Source of the DNA: DAOVXM01 sp963746255
GTDB taxonomy: Bacteria; Chloroflexota; Anaerolineae; Anaerolineales; UBA4823
Direction: 5' to 3'
Length of the DNA: 64,000 bases
Assembly (NCBI GenBank): GCA_963746255.1
Contig: CAVVAJ010000007.1
Location: 62,001-126,000, forward strand
Of the stretch, positions 9,683 through 19,066 are shown piece by piece (position 1 is the first letter of the stretch; the number at the start of each line of letters is the position of its first letter). The notes under the pieces were generated by a model that was given only the letters and a program-made list of their open reading frames with translations, was not told where the DNA came from and searched no databases. Both the position numbers and the translations under genes were made by a program.

Positions 9683-11992
9683 CTACCGTAATGATGCGTA
9701 GTAGACTTTATCCCCAAAGGCTAGGAATGCCAATTGCGCGTCAGGTGTTAGCGTAAAAGCAGTTGCCGATTCGCTTGGATGAATGCTTACCATTTGGGCA
9801 TCAAACTGTGGACGGTATTGACCTAGAAAGTTCAATAATCTCAATGTGTAATGATATGTCGCTTGGTTGTCGGGTTGCAGAAGGAAAAGTGATGGGTCAG
9901 GGGGTTGTGATATTGCGATTTGCGTAAAGGGTGTTCCAGGCAGCATGACTTGATTTTCGCGCCCGGGACGGGTGTCAATATATGGAGCTGGGTCTTGACA
10001 CCGAGTCGGGGATGTGCCAGTTTGGCTGAAGGTGCAGAGGGTGATACGTCCATCTCCTTGGAGCAAGTATAGTTCGTCATTATTAATAACTATATCCACC
10101 ACATCCTTTAGTGGAGGTATCTCGTTGTCAAAGAACAGCTGTGGAGGATCGCCATAATTACCATTCCAGTAGGTCCACACCGCATTACTTTCTGGATCGA
10201 GCACGTAGAGATTGCCGCGCTCACTATGAATTGCGGTTGGTTTTCCCCTTGAGGTTGGGGGTGCTGCCAGTGGAATTAACCGCGGCGCTTCTCCTGCTAC
10301 ACAGGCGACTAAATTGCCGCTTGAATCCAGAGCCAGCAGGGTGGCATGTCGATCTCCGCTGTTTAAACTAACTGTGATATCGACGAAGGGGGCAGTGCGC
10401 CCGGTTGGATAATTTGGATCACACTGGAAGGTAGTGTCCAGTTCATAACCCTTCCCCGTCCGAATTGCTCGCTGAACATTGCCACCAGTTTCGTTTAATA
10501 AAAACAGATCATTTTCGGTGGCGATCATGCGAGTTATGGTCTGCGAACCAGGCAATCCATTGCTGATTGCCGGTTGGTAATCAAGACGGGTAATAAGCTC
10601 AAGTCTGTCGAGCGCATAAAGCGATTGATCTCGCAAGTCTAGGGTATCCTGCGTTACCTCGTAGGTCTCTGCCTGATCGAGGTATGACAAAACCGTTTGC
10701 CATGCCTCAATCCTTGCTTGTGGGTCGCTTTGAGTCTCAGCATATCCGGAAGCCTGGACAGCTTGGGCGTAAAGCGCCTGGAACTGCCCGGTTCGACCGC
10801 GTTGGAAATATACAACGGTGGCAACTGCGACCACCACGAGAGGGACCGAGACAGCGAAAAACAACATCAAGGATGATGGAATGGTAAAAATGCTTTCATC
10901 TGGCAGAAGCCGCCCGAGGAAAGCACGTACGCTGCCGGTCAGGCTGTGAAAGAAGTTCCCAAGGTTGTGACCTGTGTTCACTAGGGTTGCGAAGAAGGGA
11001 GCAAGCAATGCTTTCGGCTTACTCACCTTTTTCTCTCCTTTTGGTTCTCCCTGAGTTGAAACACTCGCCGCTGGTTTTGGGGGTGGGGGCTTTTCTTGTC
11101 CTGCAGCAGTTATTAGAATCGGTTCAGCGAACTCTTCAACAATATCGGTAGGTCCTTGTCTAGGGGTAGTTGTATCACTAAGGGTGGTTTGCGGTTGGTG
11201 CGCTGTCGGAATGGTACCTTCCAAAGCAATTTGCTCATTTAGAGAAGCTGGCACAGGCTGTTCATCTACATGTGTCGGGGGCACGGCGATGGGTGCTCTC
11301 GATTTCGCTCGGGGTTTCAGAAATTGGATATTTCCAGGTCCCGGGCTCGCGTCGATCAGCAGAGCAACGAAATCGATATTGGTTTGATTGAGTAAATGCT
11401 GGTGTATGGTATGTGGATCCTTGCTGTATAAACCGGCTAAAGTGGCTGTGCTCCAACCGCTTGGTGGGGAGTAACTGATTAAAACCGTATCTTTGGCTTT
11501 TAGTTGGGTTTGCGAATAAAAGATTGGAGTCGTTTGACCGACACCCAAACCACGTCCTGCTGAACCGATATCGTGGACGTGGCGGGTTTCTTTTGCACTG
11601 ATTAGGTATGCGTGTGTGGGGCCACTTTGTGCAATGAAGAGCGTCTCATCCTTCAAAGTAAGAATAGTGAGTATCCCTGCACCTTGAACCCCGCCATCGG
11701 GGCTTTTCATGTTTAACTGGAGCAGCTTCTCATTTAAGGCTTCAGCGACCTTGCGCATGGCCGATGTCACCGAGCCAGGTGTTTTGTAATAAACCTTGGC
11801 CAGGTTTGTGAGCAAGCGTTGAGTGTTTTCACCACTTATTGATATAGAGCCTGCGATCTCTAGGTACAAAATCAGTTGGTCAGCATGACGGCCTCGTGCA
11901 GGACGTTTTGGTACCTCAGGTGTGTAAAGCCCTGGGATGGATGCCTGATCTTGGCCACCAATTCTAGAGATTGGGAGTAGTTGAAGGTCCAT
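9683..11992 (-). CDS. PP2C-like domain protein with one TM helix and C-terminal propeller-like domain
   Basis: 769 residues from ATG 11992; an upstream GTG at 12043 would add 17 residues. The first 230 residues resemble a PP2C phosphatase fold (LFIAQSGPTHAYLI and the DTVLISYSPPSGWS strand), but the usual metal-binding DGxG signatures are not seen, so it is likely catalytically dead. A Pro/Thr-rich linker and a membrane helix near residue 365 (LMLFFAVSVPLVVVAVATVV) follow, then a long outer region with repeating beta-type segments like a propeller (VYLLQGDGR, LYVLDPESNAVWTYWNG). With the convergent VWA-FHA gene it may form part of a membrane phospho-signalling module; no kinase is present here. 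Confidence 0.65.
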   Translation of the reverse strand: MDLQLLPISRIGGQDQASIPGLYTPEVPKRPARGRHADQLILYLEIAGSISISGENTQRLLTNLAKVYYKTPGSVTSAMRKVAEALNEKLLQLNMKSPDGGVQGAGILTILTLKDETLFIAQSGPTHAYLISAKETRHVHDIGSAGRGLGVGQTTPIFYSQTQLKAKDTVLISYSPPSGWSTATLAGLYSKDPHTIHQHLLNQTNIDFVALLIDASPGPGNIQFLKPRAKSRAPIAVPPTHVDEQPVPASLNEQIALEGTIPTAHQPQTTLSDTTTPRQGPTDIVEEFAEPILITAAGQEKPPPPKPAASVSTQGEPKGEKKVSKPKALLAPFFATLVNTGHNLGNFFHSLTGSVRAFLGRLLPDESIFTIPSSLMLFFAVSVPLVVVAVATVVYFQRGRTGQFQALYAQAVQASGYAETQSDPQARIEAWQTVLSYLDQAETYEVTQDTLDLRDQSLYALDRLELITRLDYQPAISNGLPGSQTITRMIATENDLFLLNETGGNVQRAIRTGKGYELDTTFQCDPNYPTGRTAPFVDITVSLNSGDRHATLLALDSSGNLVACVAGEAPRLIPLAAPPTSRGKPTAIHSERGNLYVLDPESNAVWTYWNGNYGDPPQLFFDNEIPPLKDVVDIVINNDELYLLQGDGRITLCTFSQTGTSPTRCQDPAPYIDTRPGRENQVMLPGTPFTQIAISQPPDPSLFLLQPDNQATYHYTLRLLNFLGQYRPQFDAQMVSIHPSESATAFTLTPDAQLAFLAFGDKVYYASLR

Positions 11993-12169
11993 TTTTATTT
12001 CCCGCAGTTCTATTGGTGGTACATTCTTCCGGTATTTTCGCACCAGCCACTAATGGTAAGATGGATAGCACTACCCCCGTCATTATACTGGTAAAATCCA
12101 CTTGGGGTATGAAATGATGGTTTATCCTCGTATGAAAGCTATAGATTCTGATCTGGAGTAGGCATACCC

Positions 12170-13192
12170 ATGAAAATTGATATCGTCCGCACAATGGAAG
12201 AATTTGCGGGTTTATCCAAAGAATGGAACGAACTGTTGGATATAAGTGCAAGTCATGTGCCGTTCCTGCGGCATGAATACCTGTATACGTGGTGGGAAAC
12301 AATGGGTGGTGGAGAATGGCCACACGGTGAGTTGCTCATCGTGACTGCTCGCCAAGAAGATGACAGCCTTGCCGGCATTGCTCCGCTTTTCCATACGCAG
12401 AACCGGGATGGTAAACCGGCGATAATGTTGTTAGGAAGTATTGAGATCTCGGATTACCTCGATCTAATTGCGCGGCCTGATAGCCTGGATGATTTTGTGG
12501 ATGCATTGTATAACCGTTTAACTCTATCAGATGTACCAGATTGGGATTTGCTGGACTTCTACAATATCCTAGAAGACTCTCTAACATTGCAGGCTATGCA
12601 AACCTCAGCTGAAAAAACGGGCTGGAAGTATGCTCAGGAAAACCTGCACCACTGCCCGTTTATTCCGCTTCCAGGTGATTGGGAGGCATATTTAACTGAT
12701 ATCAATAAGAAACAGCGTCATGAAATTCGCCGCAAGCTACGCCGCGCTGAGTCTGATGTGAGGTCAATTCGATGGTATATCGTTGACACCGAGGACAACT
12801 TAGATGAAGAAATCGGGGATTTTTTGCATCTGATGGCACAGGATCAAGAAAAACAAGCTTTTCTCACAGACGTGATGCGTACACAGATGAGGGCAGCTGT
12901 GCGAGCAGCATTTCGCGGAAATTGGTTGCAGCTTGCTTTCTTAGAGATTGATGGACACAAGGCTGCTGGTTATTTGAACTTCGATTACGGAAACCAAATT
13001 TGGGTCTACAATTCGGGTTTGGATTTTGAATACGCTTCCCTCTCTCCCGGTTGGGTGCTTTTAGCGTATTTATTACGGTGGAGCAATGAAAACAAGCGCA
13101 TAACGTTCGATTTTATGCGCGGAGATGAGCAGTACAAGTACCGTTTTGGTGCTGTAGATCGTTTCGTTGTGCGTGCCCAAGTGACACACTAG
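12170..13192 (+). CDS. FemAB/CelD-like GNAT acyltransferase (Acetyltransf_6 type)
   Basis: 340 residues. ATG 12170 follows GGAGTAGG at good spacing. The N-terminal half contains FLRHEYLYTWWETMGGGEW, typical of the BioF2/CelD-like group. The C-terminal half has the aromatic substrate cleft KAAGYLNFDYGNQIWVYNSG and a final FDFMRGDEQYKYRFG, a strong signature of this family. Members transfer acyl or aminoacyl groups in exopolysaccharide or peptidoglycan contexts. No signal peptide is present, so it is cytoplasmic. It ends six bases from the convergent AmrS-type gene. The substrate is unknown. Confidence 0.85.
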   Translation: MKIDIVRTMEEFAGLSKEWNELLDISASHVPFLRHEYLYTWWETMGGGEWPHGELLIVTARQEDDSLAGIAPLFHTQNRDGKPAIMLLGSIEISDYLDLIARPDSLDDFVDALYNRLTLSDVPDWDLLDFYNILEDSLTLQAMQTSAEKTGWKYAQENLHHCPFIPLPGDWEAYLTDINKKQRHEIRRKLRRAESDVRSIRWYIVDTEDNLDEEIGDFLHLMAQDQEKQAFLTDVMRTQMRAAVRAAFRGNWLQLAFLEIDGHKAAGYLNFDYGNQIWVYNSGLDFEYASLSPGWVLLAYLLRWSNENKRITFDFMRGDEQYKYRFGAVDRFVVRAQVTH

Positions 13193-13198
13193 CGTCCA

Positions 13199-14308
13199 TT
13201 ACACAAAGTGCGGCATACCAAACCCGCCAAGCTTCACCTTTTGTGGTTCATCTGTCCAAATACCTGGGATAGCACACTCACATTGCGGGCACTTTCCCGC
13301 CGCAGTTAGATGGTATCCCTTGATCGTGTAGCCATAACGCTCGACAACTATCTTTTTGCATGCCGGGCAGGTGGTGTATTCATATACATTCACTCGCCCA
13401 GCGAGGTTCCCCGCATACACATAATTCAGACCAGCTTCCTCACCGATTTCCGCGGCGCGAATTAGGGTATTACTCGATGTGCGGCTAGGTTGGATCATCT
13501 TGTAGTCAGGGTGGAAAGCGGTCACATGCCATGGGATATCGGGCGATACACTGGCGATAAACCGGGCAGTGTCCATCAGCTCCTCGGTACTGTCATTAAA
13601 TCCTGGCACAACCAACGTGACGATCTCGATCCATAAACCTAATTTGTGTGCAAGCCGGATGGAATCAAGCACATTCTGCAGCACACCGCCTAGTTCCCGG
13701 TATTGCTTGTCCTGCATGGTTTTGAGATCAATCTTATAGGCACTCAAATAAGGGCGTAGATACTCCAGTACTTCTAAGGTGGCATTTCCATTCGAGATAT
13801 ATACACATTTCAAGCCGACCTGGGTGGCTTTTTGGAAGATTTCAACTGACCATTCTGAAGTGATGAGTGGTTCGTTATAAGATGACGCGATGATGCGAGC
13901 TCCGGTATGCAACGCGTACTGGACGATTTGCTCAGCAGACACGCGCTTTATCAGGTTCAGTGCAATATCTGATGCGGGGTCCCGCAGAGTTTGCGACGTC
14001 AGATGGTTTTGGCAGTAATCGCAGTGGAAGTCACATCCGAGCATCCCGAAAGTTAGTGCGTCATTTCCAGGTAATACGTGGTTGAAAGGTTTTTTTTCTA
14101 TTGGATCCACTTGCAATGCTGCTACATATCCCCAAGGCACCTGTAGTTTTCCGTGTTTGTTATAGCGAACCTTGCATATCCCGCGCCGGTTGGGGCGGAT
14201 TAAGCATCTGTGGCCGCATGCATAGCAACGAACGGCGAGCTCATCCAAAGGTTCATAGAGTTTACCTTCTGCAGTTAGCTGGTCTAACACTGCTTCTATT
14301 GAAGTCAT
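13199..14308 (-). CDS. amrS: AmmeMemoRadiSam system radical SAM enzyme (AmrS-type)
   Basis: 369 residues with the radical SAM cluster motif C92-x3-C96-x2-C99 (GCDFHCDYCQNH). An N-terminal cysteine group (C28, C31, C35, C45) and two C-terminal CxxC pairs (TTCPACKK and GKCPQCEC) probably bind zinc or extra clusters. This layout and motifs such as SSYNEPLITSEW match the radical SAM partner of AMMECR1 and MEMO proteins. Neither partner is encoded nearby, so it is an orphan in this window. The substrate of the system is not established in general. It is divergent from mobA, with about 110 bases between the starts. Confidence 0.88.
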   Translation of the reverse strand: MTSIEAVLDQLTAEGKLYEPLDELAVRCYACGHRCLIRPNRRGICKVRYNKHGKLQVPWGYVAALQVDPIEKKPFNHVLPGNDALTFGMLGCDFHCDYCQNHLTSQTLRDPASDIALNLIKRVSAEQIVQYALHTGARIIASSYNEPLITSEWSVEIFQKATQVGLKCVYISNGNATLEVLEYLRPYLSAYKIDLKTMQDKQYRELGGVLQNVLDSIRLAHKLGLWIEIVTLVVPGFNDSTEELMDTARFIASVSPDIPWHVTAFHPDYKMIQPSRTSSNTLIRAAEIGEEAGLNYVYAGNLAGRVNVYEYTTCPACKKIVVERYGYTIKGYHLTAAGKCPQCECAIPGIWTDEPQKVKLGGFGMPHFV

Positions 14309-14415
14309 ACTTGGTCACTCCTAATATCTATAGCCGTACATATCACAGGTGGCTTAGAATCCCCCACTACACGTCTGGTTTTATACGGTTACCCATATCC
14401 ATTATAATCATTTCT

Positions 14416-15033
14416 ATGTTGACTGTAGTGATCCAAGCAGGGGGTGAGTCGCGCCGCATGGGCAGTGACAAAGCATTAGTTCCTTTCCTGGGGCATACAT
14501 TGATCGAGCGGGTTTATCAGCGTGTGCAGGAGGTTGCGACAGAAGTGGTTATTACCACTAATAACCCGGAGATGCTGCAAGGTTTGGGTGTGCGGTTGGT
14601 AATCGATAGGCTTCCTGGACGTGGTGCTCTTGGCGGTTTATTTACTGCCCTGGATGTGGCTGTAAATCCCAATGTCGCCGTCGTTGCCTGTGATATGCCG
14701 TTTGTCAGCGTCGGATTGTTATCTCACCAATTGGAGCTGCTAGCCAGCGAGAAATGCGATGCAGTAATCCCGAAAACATCTGATGGCAACGAGCCTTTTC
14801 ACGGAGTCTACCGGCGAGGTACTTGTCTCAAAGCTGTGGAGCGTGCTCTTCAAGCTGATAACTGGCGGGTGGATTCGTGGTTTGGGAGTGTATCAGTTGT
14901 TTATGTTTCACCGGAAGTCATCCGCCGCTATGACCCACATCAGGTGGCATTCTGGAATGTTAACACTCCGGATGAACTCCATCGTGCAGAAGAGCTGGCG
15001 AAGTTATTAGATAGTCATACTGAATTGCGATAA
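14416..15033 (+). CDS. mobA: Molybdenum cofactor guanylyltransferase
   Basis: 205 residues from ATG 14416. The nucleotidyltransferase signature is present near the start (IQAGGESRRMGSDKAL), followed by GALGGLFTAL and the metal-binding ACDMPF near residue 96. MobA attaches GMP from GTP to molybdopterin to make the guanine dinucleotide cofactor in the cytoplasm. The N-terminal LAGG is IQAGG here, a minor change. It stands alone, without other moa/moe genes in the window, and runs convergent to urocanase. A related nucleotidyltransferase role cannot be excluded, but length and motifs fit MobA well. Confidence 0.85.
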   Translation: MLTVVIQAGGESRRMGSDKALVPFLGHTLIERVYQRVQEVATEVVITTNNPEMLQGLGVRLVIDRLPGRGALGGLFTALDVAVNPNVAVVACDMPFVSVGLLSHQLELLASEKCDAVIPKTSDGNEPFHGVYRRGTCLKAVERALQADNWRVDSWFGSVSVVYVSPEVIRRYDPHQVAFWNVNTPDELHRAEELAKLLDSHTELR

Positions 15034-15114
15034 CGTTTATCATCTAACAAAATCATTTTCACTCTGGATATACATCATTCCATAATGGCAGAATATTGTA
15101 ACGTATCGATGAAC

Positions 15115-16767
15115 TCATTCTAGCATCGGCATTTTTATCCCGTGTTGTTTTGCAGCTGCAATCGCCTCGGGATAACCTGCGTCCGCATGACGGACTACCC
15201 CCATGCCAGGATCCGTGGTCAATACCCGCTCGAGCCTGCGGGCTGCCTCTGCGGTTCCGTCAGCGACAATTACCTGTCCAGCATGTTGGCTGAATCCTAT
15301 CCCGACACCACCACCGTGGTGGAAAGACACCCAGGTAGCACCCCCGACCGCATTTATCAATGCATTGAGTATCGCCCAATCACTTACAGCATCGGTCCCA
15401 TCTCTCATCCCCTCGGTTTCCCGGTTTGGAGAAGCAACAGAGCCAGCGTCGAGATGATCACGTCCAATGACTATTGGTGCTTTCACAACCCCTTCCGCTA
15501 CCAGATTGTTAAAAACCAAACCGGCTTGTGCTCGTTCACCATAGCCCAACCAACAGATCCGCGCGGGTAATCCTTGGAAGGGTACTTCCTGACGTGCCAT
15601 CCGAAGCCAGCGCGCAAGGTGTTCGTCTTCTGGGAACAAGGTCATGATCGCTTCATCAGTTGCATAGATATCTTCGGGGTCTCCAGATAGAGCTACCCAA
15701 CGGAACGGTCCCTTACCTTCACAGAATAAGGGGCGGATGTATGCGGGCACAAAGCCTGGGAAATCGAATGCATTGCTTACACCATGGTCATATGCTCGCT
15801 GGCGCAGGTTATTCCCATAGTCGAATACCTCGCTGCCACGCTGCTGAAAGTCCAGCATAGCTTCCACATGTTGAGCCATAGATTGAAGTGATCGTTTGGC
15901 ATACTCATCTGGATCATCAAGGCGAAGTTCTGCGGCTTGTGCGACACTTAATCCAGTTGGTATATACATGAGCACGTCGTGAGCAGGGGTTTGATCGGTG
16001 ACGACATCCGGAATTACGTCGCGGATAACTAGCTCTGGGTAAATTTCCGCCGCGTTACCGATCAACCCGATAGACTTGGTCTGCTCGTCAGCAACGGCTT
16101 CTTCAACTAGGGTCATCGCCTCTTCAAGTGTGTCGACGAGGACATTTACGTAACCTATTTCTAAACGACGCTGCGCTCTTTCTGGATCTACTTCAACGAT
16201 TAGACCTACACCTTCATTCATCGTAATGGCCAACGGCTGGGCACCTCCCATGCCGCCCAAACCGGCGGTCAGCACAAATTTTCCTTTAAGTGAACCCCAG
16301 CCGCGTTGTTGGGCAAGGGAGCTGAGTGTTTCATATGTGCCCTGTAAGATGCCTTGAGTTCCAATATATATCCATGAACCAGCAGTCATTTGCCCGAACA
16401 TCATCAGCCCCTTACCCACCAGTTCATCAAAGTGTTCCTGGGTTGCCCAGTGAGGGACGAGGTTTGAGTTGGCAATTAATACTCTTGGGGCGTCCGGGTG
16501 GGTGGCAAACACAGCCACTGGTTTGCCAGATTGCACCAGCAGTGTCTCATCAGCTTCCAGATCGCGCAGGGTGTCGAGTATGCTGTCAAATGCTTCCCAG
16601 TTCCGGGCAGCCTGCCCTCGCCCACCATATACAACCAGGTCTAACGGATATTCTGCGACTTCTGGATCTAAATTGTTTTGGATCATGCGGTATGCGGCTT
16701 CTGTAAGCCATGATTTACAGGTGAGTTGAGTCCCGCGAGGTGCGCGCACCGTTCGTGGTCCAGACAT
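15115..16767 (-). CDS. hutU: Urocanate hydratase (urocanase)
   Basis: 550 residues, normal length. The enzyme hydrates urocanate to imidazolonepropionate in histidine breakdown, using tightly bound NAD as an electrophile. Visible signatures are YGGRGQAARNW near residue 49, the glycine-rich GGLGGMGGAQPLA and the active-site region C405 in ICWLGYGERAQAG, followed by GRDHLDAGSVASPNRETE. The other hut genes (hutH, hutI, hutG) are not in the window. An Rrf2 regulator lies immediately upstream on the same strand, with a hairpin terminator between them. The start ATG follows a GGAGGAGTA-like ribosome site. Confidence 0.95.
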   Translation of the reverse strand: MSGPRTVRAPRGTQLTCKSWLTEAAYRMIQNNLDPEVAEYPLDLVVYGGRGQAARNWEAFDSILDTLRDLEADETLLVQSGKPVAVFATHPDAPRVLIANSNLVPHWATQEHFDELVGKGLMMFGQMTAGSWIYIGTQGILQGTYETLSSLAQQRGWGSLKGKFVLTAGLGGMGGAQPLAITMNEGVGLIVEVDPERAQRRLEIGYVNVLVDTLEEAMTLVEEAVADEQTKSIGLIGNAAEIYPELVIRDVIPDVVTDQTPAHDVLMYIPTGLSVAQAAELRLDDPDEYAKRSLQSMAQHVEAMLDFQQRGSEVFDYGNNLRQRAYDHGVSNAFDFPGFVPAYIRPLFCEGKGPFRWVALSGDPEDIYATDEAIMTLFPEDEHLARWLRMARQEVPFQGLPARICWLGYGERAQAGLVFNNLVAEGVVKAPIVIGRDHLDAGSVASPNRETEGMRDGTDAVSDWAILNALINAVGGATWVSFHHGGGVGIGFSQHAGQVIVADGTAEAARRLERVLTTDPGMGVVRHADAGYPEAIAAAKQHGIKMPMLE

Positions 16768-16789
16768 AGATACTCCTCCTAATCTTTAA

Positions 16790-16828
16790 ACGAAAACCCT
16801 TTCCAGGATGATTATACGCTGGAAAGGG
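16790..16828 (-). terminator. Intrinsic terminator after the Rrf2 gene
   Basis: A 10-bp perfect stem (CCCTTTCCAG at 16797 and CTGGAAAGGG at 16819) with a 12-base loop. Read on the minus strand it is followed by TTTTCGTTT. It lies 30 bases after the Rrf2 stop and before urocanase, so the two genes are probably separate transcripts. Confidence 0.7.
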
Positions 16829-16860
16829 ATGTGTAACTTACTGTCTGATCGTTCCCGCTA

Positions 16861-17286
16861 TCAGGTCGTTGCTAGTGCTGTCTCCGTAACCATGAATTGA
16901 CTGAAATCAGTGCGGGTCAAACGGTTGACAAGCTCAGCTTGGGCGTCGCACCACAACGGACGCATTGGGCAGGTATCTCCAAATGTGCAAGAACTGCCAT
17001 TCCCTGAGACGCATTCGTTTAACAGAATTGGCCCATCGATTGCTTCGACTACCTCTAAAATGGAAATATTCTCTGGGTCACGTGCTAACGAAACACCGCC
17101 CCGTGCGCCCCGTGATGTCTGTAATATACCGGCTACCGATAATTGAGAGACGATCTTCGCTAGAAATGATGGTGGAATCCTCTGTTCCTGTGCGATTTGG
17201 CTCGTGGCAGCGCGTTGGTCGCATCCTAGTTGAGCTAGATATAATACTGCGCGTACCGTGTAATCTGCTTGTCGTGTAATCTGCAT
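16861..17286 (-). CDS. Rrf2-family transcriptional regulator with cluster-binding cysteines
   Basis: 141 residues. The N-terminal winged helix is typical (MQITRQADYTVRAVLYLA, then IPPSFLAKIVSQL and the wing RGARGGVSLAR). Three cysteines, C92, C100 and C106, sit in the C-terminal region where IscR, NsrR and RsrR bind an iron-sulfur cluster, so it probably senses iron-sulfur status, oxygen or nitric oxide. Which metabolite it reads cannot be told. It is divergent from UDP-glucose dehydrogenase, across a 280-base intergenic region containing TGACA-N8-TGTCA at 17362-17379 that could be its own operator. Confidence 0.88.
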   Translation of the reverse strand: MQITRQADYTVRAVLYLAQLGCDQRAATSQIAQEQRIPPSFLAKIVSQLSVAGILQTSRGARGGVSLARDPENISILEVVEAIDGPILLNECVSGNGSSCTFGDTCPMRPLWCDAQAELVNRLTRTDFSQFMVTETALATT

Positions 17287-17567
17287 GCTAATACTCCCTT
17301 TCCGGTCTTATGGATAAGATTTGTCAATGATATTTTAGACTGTATTTATATGATTTACAAGTGACAGATATCATTGTCATTGGATGACTGTTGTCGCAAA
17401 GAAAATGACAGAATGATTGTTTTATGCAAATCTGTATTAGGACAACCGCTATCTGAGATTATTCCTGCCGATAAAAGGTGGATTGTGGTAAGATTGACGT
17501 GCTAAAAACCCGATAATTATTAGTAACCATAAATTGCTGGTTATGATTTGATGGAGGATAATTTCGT

Positions 17568-18893
17568 ATGCGACAGATCTGTGTTGTTGGGGTCGGTTAT
17601 GTAGGAATTGTTTCAGCGGCATGTTTTGCGGACTTGGGTAACCGGGTAATCGCGTTAGATATCAATGAAGAAAAGATTGCCGGATTAAAACGTGGCGAGA
17701 TGCCCATCTATGAACCCGGACTAAAGGAATTGATCGAGCGTAATGTGAATGCCGGGCGGTTGACTTTCACAACTTCTTACCCAGAAGGCTTGCGAGGCAG
17801 TGAATTTGTTTTTATTGCCGTAGGTACACCTTCAGGTGTGGATGGAGAAGCTGATCTACGTTATGTCGCTTCTGCTGCACAATCCATCGCGGAGAACATG
17901 ACTGATCCATTGATTGTGGTCAATAAGTCCACTGTACCTGTAGGAACTGGAGACTGGGCGGCAGAGATCATAAAGCGGCACCAGCCGGATTCGATACCTT
18001 TTTCCGTCGTATCTTGTCCAGAGTTCCTACGTGAGGGCTCAGCTATCAGTGATTTCATGCAGCCTCACCGGACAGTATTGGGCTCACTTGATCTTGAAGC
18101 TGCGGATAAGGTAGCCCAGCTGCACTTACCGCTGCGCGCTCCGATTGTAATCACCGATCTCCGCACTGCAGAGATGATCAAGTATGCATCGAACGCCTTC
18201 CTGGCAACGAAAATCTCGTTTATTAACGAAATTGCCACCATCTGCGAAGCATTAGGCGCCGACGTGAAAGAGGTTGCGATTGGGATGGGTTATGACCGGC
18301 GTATCGGTCCCCAATTCTTGGATGCCGGGCTTGGCTATGGGGGCTCCTGCTTCCCGAAAGATGTCAAGGCACTTTCCTATATGGCTGCCGAGAAAGGACG
18401 CCACCCGCAGTTGCTGCATGCTGTTATGGAAATAAATGATGATCGCCGTACACAGGCGGTAAACCAGGTCCAGGAAATGGTCGGCGATTTATCTGGAAAG
18501 GTGGTTGGGTTGTTGGGCTTATCGTTTAAGCCGAACACAGACGATATGCGCGATGCACCAGCAGTTACCTTAGCGGACGGCCTCTTAGCGCGAGGTGCTA
18601 TGGTACGGGGGTATGATCCAGTTGCCATGAGGATTGCCGAGCCGCTGCTGCCTTCGGTGGAAATGTTCGACGATCCTTACAGTATGGCTGAAGGATGCCA
18701 CGCCTTGATGGTTGTCACCGATTGGAATGAATTTAAGCAGCTTGATCTTGAACGGGTAAAAGACCTGATGGCCGAACCTGTCGTGTTTGATGGACGCAAT
18801 ATTTATGATCCAGAACATATGGCTGCAGTGGGATTTAGATATCGCGGTGTGGGCCGTGGCTATAACGGGTCGCGATTAGAAAAGGACCTATAA
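17568..18893 (+). CDS. ugd: UDP-glucose 6-dehydrogenase
   Basis: 441 residues, usual length for bacterial enzymes. It oxidises UDP-glucose to UDP-glucuronate with two NAD in the cytoplasm, feeding surface polysaccharide synthesis. The Rossmann motif VGVGYVG is at residues 7-13 and the catalytic cysteine is C261 in GYGGSCFPKD. The C-terminal UDP-binding domain contains LGLSFKPNTDDMRDAP. The start follows GGAGGA at 17551. It is a single-gene unit: an intrinsic terminator begins 53 bases after the stop. The glycosyltransferases at the left of the window are possible downstream users, by inference. Confidence 0.95.
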   Translation: MRQICVVGVGYVGIVSAACFADLGNRVIALDINEEKIAGLKRGEMPIYEPGLKELIERNVNAGRLTFTTSYPEGLRGSEFVFIAVGTPSGVDGEADLRYVASAAQSIAENMTDPLIVVNKSTVPVGTGDWAAEIIKRHQPDSIPFSVVSCPEFLREGSAISDFMQPHRTVLGSLDLEAADKVAQLHLPLRAPIVITDLRTAEMIKYASNAFLATKISFINEIATICEALGADVKEVAIGMGYDRRIGPQFLDAGLGYGGSCFPKDVKALSYMAAEKGRHPQLLHAVMEINDDRRTQAVNQVQEMVGDLSGKVVGLLGLSFKPNTDDMRDAPAVTLADGLLARGAMVRGYDPVAMRIAEPLLPSVEMFDDPYSMAEGCHALMVVTDWNEFKQLDLERVKDLMAEPVVFDGRNIYDPEHMAAVGFRYRGVGRGYNGSRLEKDL

Positions 18894-18945
18894 TCAGCGG
18901 ATGCAAGCTGAGCAGCTTAATCTGCTTGTTGTCTAAAAAATTCTC

Positions 18946-18985
18946 AACCACCAAGGGACCCCATTTGTAGTGCTTTGGTGGTTTT
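18946..18985 (+). terminator. Intrinsic terminator after ugd
   Basis: Stem AACCACCAA (18946) with TTGGTGGTT (18975), nine pairs, followed by TTCTC. Its position 53 bases after the ugd stop supports the call. Confidence 0.65.
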
Positions 18986-19066
18986 CTCAATCATAGAGAT
19001 AGTTTATCTTTGCGAGACTGGTATCTACTATCTCGATCTCGATGATTTCGCTGTCACGATCCAGAA

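Noticed and set aside
14101..14415. N-terminal extension of mobA
   Set aside because: The frame is open upstream but overlaps the AmrS gene on the other strand, and the MobA fold starts at ATG 14416.
17362..17379. TGACA-N8-TGTCA as an Rrf2 operator
   Set aside because: The half-sites are short and the inner bases are not symmetric, so it is mentioned only as a possibility within the regulator entry.
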